Source: Acidobacteriota bacterium (GTDB taxonomy: Bacteria > Acidobacteriota > Blastocatellia > Pyrinomonadales > Pyrinomonadaceae). From it: 9,966 nucleotides of DNA. The DNA is taken from positions 1 to 9,966 of the forward strand of contig JAOTWT010000077.1 of the NCBI GenBank assembly GCA_029862725.1, read 5' to 3'. The stretch's first letter is position 1. Each line of letters starts with the position of its first letter. Below are positions 6,590 to 9,966 of the stretch, piece by piece. A program made the translations under genes and the position numbers. The notes beneath the pieces were generated by a model, which searched no databases, was not told the DNA's origin, and saw only the letters and a list, made by a program, of their open reading frames with translations.

Positions 6590-8263
6590 ATGAAGAACAG
6601 CAATCTTTGGATTAGAACCGCGATCATAATTGCGGTGTTGGTATTCGGGACATTCCTGGTAATCGGGCCAAGGGGTTCGGTCTCCGCAAATGATTTTACA
6701 TGGCAGGGAATTCAGGCAAATGTCCGCTCTAACATCAACCTCGGGCTTGATCTGAAGGGCGGGTCCCATCTCGTGATCCGCGTTAAGACCGAAAAATACC
6801 TGCGGGAATTGACGATCGGCAATCAAGACGCCGCTTTCAACGCTGCAAAGGACAAGAAACTGCCCGTCACAAAAAGCAGTTTTGTTGCTGAAAACGGAAC
6901 TTATTCGATAACTGTTGAATACTCCGATCCAAATCAGGCTGACGCGGTAGTTAGCGCTGTCAATGAGAAGGTTGATCTGACTCTTTGGAATGAATCCAAG
7001 GGTTCCAATGCGGTAACGTGGACGCTTCCCGCGTCGGCACAAACCCAGCTTCGACGCGATGCGACAGACCAGGCGCAGCAGATTATCACAGGCCGCATCG
7101 ATACCTTTGGCGTAAAAGAACCTACCATCCAGAAACGAGGTGCCGAAGACTCCGGGGAGATATTGCTCCAGATGCCAGGCGTCGACGATCCGGAAAGGGT
7201 TAAGAAGCTAATAGGCGAAACCGCCATTCTGGCGTTGATGAAGGTTGTAAGTACGCCGAACCCGAATTTGACCACATATCCGACAAGGGAGGCTGCTTTA
7301 CAGACGATCGGTGGAGCTGAAACTCCAACCAGAAAAGTTGTCGAATATGTTGAGCGCGACGCACAACCGGTCGCCGAGGGGCAGGCACCGCCAAGCCAAT
7401 GGATAGTTGTGGAATATCCGGCGATCATTGATGGCAGCGAACTCCGAAATGCATCGGCCGTAACAACGACCGGGAACGCCAGCGACTATCAGATCACATT
7501 TCAGCTAAAGCCTGCCGGTGCGCAAAAGTTTGGAGATTGGACCGGCAAGAACATCAACAACTATATGGCGGTTGTTTTGAATGATAAGGCTAAATCCGTC
7601 GCGTTTATCAAGTCTCAGATTTTTGACAGTGGTCAGATCGACGGCCAGTTCACAAAGGAAGCCGGCGAGGACCTCGCGCTGACCCTTAAATCAGGCGCAT
7701 TGCCGACCGAGATCGAATACCTTGAGGAGAGAACGGTGGGGCCGAGCCTTGGTGCGGATTCGATTCAGTCTGGCGTCACCGCGGCGGCCGGCGGTCTCGC
7801 GTTTGTCATATTGTTCATGCTCTTCTATTACCGCGGATCGGGCATCAATGCGGTAATCGCTTTGTTATTGAACATGCTCCTGACCCTCGCAGCATTAATC
7901 GTACTAAATTCGACCTTGACGCTGCCGGGAATTGCAGGCTTGATCTTGGGTATCGGAATGGCAGTCGATTCGAATGTCCTGATTTTTGAGCGTATGCGCG
8001 AAGAATTAAGGGAAGGCAAGGAGATCGCAAAGGCGATCGCGCTTGGATTTGACCGTGCGTTTATAACGATTATCGACACACATATTACAACTATCATAGC
8101 CGCCGCGATTCTTTACCTTTACGGATCCGGTCCTATCAGGGGTTTTGCGGTCACTCTGACACTTGGGCTGTTGATCAACCTGTTTTCTGCGGTCTATGTA
8201 TCGAGAACGATCTTCCTTTGGTTGCTGGAGCGCAACCCGAACATGAAGAAGCTTAGCGTTTAA
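6590..8263 (+). CDS. secD: Protein translocase subunit SecD
   Basis: SecD, with SecF, uses the proton-motive force to drive late steps of preprotein export through SecYEG. The 557-aa protein has TM1 at about 8-25, the family signature GLDLKGG at 52-58, and a large periplasmic region to about 390 containing the P1 head and base. Five more membrane helices lie at about 396-541. The conserved G-M-A-V-D-S-N-V segment holds D460, and D496 lies before THITT; the former is the acidic residue expected to matter for proton movement. Size is within the usual range. The start ATG is 12 bp after the yajC stop with only a poor Shine-Dalgarno, so coupling to yajC translation is likely. Confidence 0.97.
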   Translation: MKNSNLWIRTAIIIAVLVFGTFLVIGPRGSVSANDFTWQGIQANVRSNINLGLDLKGGSHLVIRVKTEKYLRELTIGNQDAAFNAAKDKKLPVTKSSFVAENGTYSITVEYSDPNQADAVVSAVNEKVDLTLWNESKGSNAVTWTLPASAQTQLRRDATDQAQQIITGRIDTFGVKEPTIQKRGAEDSGEILLQMPGVDDPERVKKLIGETAILALMKVVSTPNPNLTTYPTREAALQTIGGAETPTRKVVEYVERDAQPVAEGQAPPSQWIVVEYPAIIDGSELRNASAVTTTGNASDYQITFQLKPAGAQKFGDWTGKNINNYMAVVLNDKAKSVAFIKSQIFDSGQIDGQFTKEAGEDLALTLKSGALPTEIEYLEERTVGPSLGADSIQSGVTAAAGGLAFVILFMLFYYRGSGINAVIALLLNMLLTLAALIVLNSTLTLPGIAGLILGIGMAVDSNVLIFERMREELREGKEIAKAIALGFDRAFITIIDTHITTIIAAAILYLYGSGPIRGFAVTLTLGLLINLFSAVYVSRTIFLWLLERNPNMKKLSV

Positions 8264-8308
8264 GGAATTTATAACGCGCGGCTTTTGCGTGCGGAACGGT
8301 TAAAAACA

Positions 8309-9607
8309 ATGTTTGATCTATTTAGCAATATTAATGTCGATTGGATGGGAATCCGGAAACCGCTGATCGCGGTTTCGGTCTTCGTTTTGTTGGCCGGACT
8401 TGGATCGGCTCTCAGCCGTCAATTGACTCCGGGTGGCACAGATGCGTTTAACCTGGGAGTAGATTTTCAGGGCGGTTCCGTAATTACCGCGAAGTTCAAC
8501 AATGGGAAGCCGGATGATGGTGAATTGCGAACAGCCCTTAGTCAGGTTGGTTTCAGCGAGGTCGTAATTCAGGAGTCAACAGACAAGGCGGATGAGATCC
8601 TTATAAAAGTTCCCCTTATCGAAGGGGTCGATGAAGGTTCCAAAGATGGGAATCCGGATCCGGCGGGCGATGGTAATAAAGCCGGAGCTGCGAATGCCGG
8701 TAAGACGGCGAATTCTAATACAACGGCGGACAATTCTTCGACGGCCGCAAACGCGGAACCAGGTGTCGCCTCGGAAAATTCTAATACAGAGTCGAATTCC
8801 GCGGCGAAAACTGCAGCAGACGCTAATTCGAACACGAACGGGAATACCGCGACGAAAACCGAGCCTTCTTCAGATAATCAGGTAACGGTTGGTCGGAAAC
8901 GTGTAGAGCAGGCTCTTGCAACGTTTGGAAGACAGGCTGATCCCGCAAAATCTTTAGTGGAAGACAAGGACGCGAAGTTCAAGATCGTCGGTACGGATTC
9001 GGTTGGTCCCGTGGCCGGTGAACAGCTGCGAAACCAAGCGGTAATCGCAACGCTGCTCGGTATGGTCGGCATCCTTTTGTTCATTGCTTTTCGGTATGAC
9101 TGGACCTATGCCGCCGGCGCGGTGATCGCCGTGTTTCACGATGTCTTGATCACGCTCGCATTCTTTACGGCCTTCCAGTGGGAAGTCAGCCTGACTGTTT
9201 TGGCCGCATTCCTGACGCTCGTGGGTTTTTCCGTGAATGACTCAATCGTTATCTTTGACCGGATTCGCGAGAACCTCACGCTAAGGCGAAATCAGCCGAT
9301 CTACGAGCTCACAAACGATTCGATCAACCAGACGATGTCGAGAACGATTGTGACCAACGGTCTCTTTTTCCTTTCCGTGCTCGCCCTCGTACTGTTCGGC
9401 GGCGAAGTCCTGCGCGGATTTTCGCTCGCACTGTTTGTCGGGGCAATCACGGGTACCTACTCGACGATCGCGATTGCCAGCCCGATCGCCATCTGGTGGC
9501 AAAGCAAGTTGGGTGAGGCAAAGATGAAGGAAACATCAATTGAAAAGGAAAGAACGCTCGCGTCCGCCGCGAGGAAGACGGTACGCCGCAGGCCGGCCTC
9601 GGATTAG
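8309..9607 (+). CDS. secF: Protein translocase subunit SecF with low-complexity periplasmic insertion
   Basis: SecF is the partner of SecD in the proton-driven export motor. I prefer the ATG at 8309 (432 aa, beginning MFDLFSN). The frame also opens at a TTG at 8285, eight codons earlier, but that adds a basic stretch with no well-placed ribosome binding site; the best GGA is about 13 nt before 8309, so the choice is not certain. TM1 lies at about 17-35, G-V-D-F-Q-G-G at 50-56 is the SecF signature, and five helices follow at about 242-391. The conserved segments FHDVLITLA (276-284) and G-F-S-V-N-D-S-I-V-I-F-D (306-317) are intact. Between them, residues about 106-190 form an Asn/Ser/Thr/Ala/Gly-rich stretch absent from ordinary SecF. 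The C-terminal tail is short and basic. Confidence 0.96.
   Translation: MFDLFSNINVDWMGIRKPLIAVSVFVLLAGLGSALSRQLTPGGTDAFNLGVDFQGGSVITAKFNNGKPDDGELRTALSQVGFSEVVIQESTDKADEILIKVPLIEGVDEGSKDGNPDPAGDGNKAGAANAGKTANSNTTADNSSTAANAEPGVASENSNTESNSAAKTAADANSNTNGNTATKTEPSSDNQVTVGRKRVEQALATFGRQADPAKSLVEDKDAKFKIVGTDSVGPVAGEQLRNQAVIATLLGMVGILLFIAFRYDWTYAAGAVIAVFHDVLITLAFFTAFQWEVSLTVLAAFLTLVGFSVNDSIVIFDRIRENLTLRRNQPIYELTNDSINQTMSRTIVTNGLFFLSVLALVLFGGEVLRGFSLALFVGAITGTYSTIAIASPIAIWWQSKLGEAKMKETSIEKERTLASAARKTVRRRPASD
8624..8878 (+). repeat. Low-complexity coding insertion in secF (Asn/Ser/Thr/Ala-rich)
   Basis: About 85 codons are dominated by Asn, Ser, Thr, Ala and Gly, with recurring NSNT and ANSNT words. 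At the DNA level AATTCTAATACA occurs twice (near 8711 and 8776), and GACGAAAAC/GGCGAAAAC words also recur, suggesting growth by short duplications. It falls in the first periplasmic loop, between the beginning of the P1 domain and its continuation, where it would form a flexible extracytoplasmic spacer. Confidence 0.75.
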
Positions 9608-9966
9608 TCGATTTTACGAACTGGATTTGATTTGATTTGTTCGTCTAAATTTTGGTCTTGACGTAATGTTTATGTGGGTTTCGGGTCCTAACAGGAATGC
9701 CGGATGTTGCCCGTCGGCGAATGCTTAAAACTCAATAATTACCTTGACTTTCAATAAATTACTATTTAGACTTCAAATCGTTGCTGGTCAATTGAATATT
9801 TCTTAATGGATCGATCCGAGTCAAATGTTGGTTTGGGTTTGAACGGTACTTTTGTAAATTCAGTCCGGCACAAATCTGTTTACCCCGCACTAATGGTTGG
9901 TTCTGAAGAAAATGCAGTATTTCGTGGTTTTGAAGAGTCGAACCGCGCAGATTAAAATTCGGAGCT
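9608..9966. other. AT-rich intergenic region after secF, no convincing gene
   Basis: I find no tRNA, known riboswitch or recognisable protein in these 359 bp. ACGAAC (9616-9621) and GTTCGT (9639-9644) could form a 6-bp stem around three GATTT repeats (9624-9638), followed by TTTT at 9650-9653; as a terminator this is weak. A plausible promoter is TTGACT at 9744-9749 with TAGACT at 9767-9772 (17-bp spacer), accompanied by two near-identical TCAATAATTA/TCAATAAATTA words. A 49-codon frame runs 9806-9955 and another frame opens at ATG 9912 and leaves the window, but neither has a good ribosome binding site. The region may be the promoter and leader of a gene beyond the window. Confidence 0.5.
9744..9772 (+). 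promoter_or_regulatory. Possible promoter downstream of secF
   Basis: TTGACT (five of six consensus bases) and TAGACT (four of six) are separated by 17 bp in AT-rich DNA. It would drive transcription out of the window. Chance occurrence in AT-rich sequence is a real alternative. Confidence 0.3.

Noticed and set aside
8285..8308. Earlier TTG start for secF
   Set aside because: The extra eight residues are poorly supported. AAGGA upstream is about 18 nt away, too far for a normal ribosome binding site, and the MFDLFSN start at 8309 fits the usual short N-terminus of SecF.
9808..9817. Perfect 10-bp palindrome GGATCGATCC
   Set aside because: A 10-bp palindrome is expected several times by chance in 10 kb, and nothing around it suggests a site.
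9930..9966. tRNA-like GGTTCGACTC on the - strand near the window end
   Set aside because: The flanking bases do not form a T-stem or acceptor stem, and no anticodon arm is visible upstream.

Overview
The window reads as an ordinary chromosomal housekeeping region with a few lineage-specific additions. All recognisable genes lie on the + strand. The organism is most likely a Gram-negative from Acidobacteriota, probably class Blastocatellia (Pyrinomonadaceae-like). This is an inference from moderate GC content, an Asn/Ser/Thr/Ala-rich spacer inside an envelope protein, and an exported Arg/Gln-rich protein with G-Y-x-x-G-Y motifs. There is no rRNA or other taxonomic marker here to settle it.

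Layout. Positions 2-388 hold the C-terminal end of an unrecognised protein. After a 165-bp gap with a perfect 12-bp palindrome comes an exported, extremely Arg/Gln/Asn-rich 451-aa protein (554-1909). It is built around four 93-bp tandem repeats, has a Tyr/Gly-rich C-terminus, and is closed by a strong intrinsic terminator (1933-1964). A second block then begins: der (double-GTPase ribosome assembly factor, 2081-3436), a 494-aa membrane redox protein fusing a MauE-like membrane domain to a MauD-like thioredoxin domain and a second thioredoxin-like domain (3477-4961), and tgt (queuine tRNA-guanine transglycosylase, 4961-6160). The redox gene and tgt overlap in a TGATG junction. A 108-bp gap with an inverted repeat and a consensus TATAAT box leads to yajC, secD and secF (6269-9607), the accessory complex of the Sec translocon. 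The last 359 bp carry no convincing gene.

How the genes work together. YajC, SecD and SecF form one membrane complex that uses the proton-motive force to help complete export of preproteins through SecYEG. The tgt-yajC-secD-secF order is common in bacteria. The MauE/MauD/thioredoxin fusion carries three cysteine pairs and is predicted to act on the periplasmic side, so it may handle disulfides of freshly exported proteins; that link is inferred from domains and neighbourhood only. Der and Tgt are cytoplasmic translation-related functions.

There is no CRISPR array, insertion sequence, phage module or recognisable defence system. The points most worth a second look are the three-part redox fusion, the young 93-bp (and apparent 186-bp higher-order) repeat in the exported protein, the roughly 85-residue low-complexity insertion in the periplasmic domain of SecF, and a perfect 9-bp hairpin ending two bases before the der start codon.
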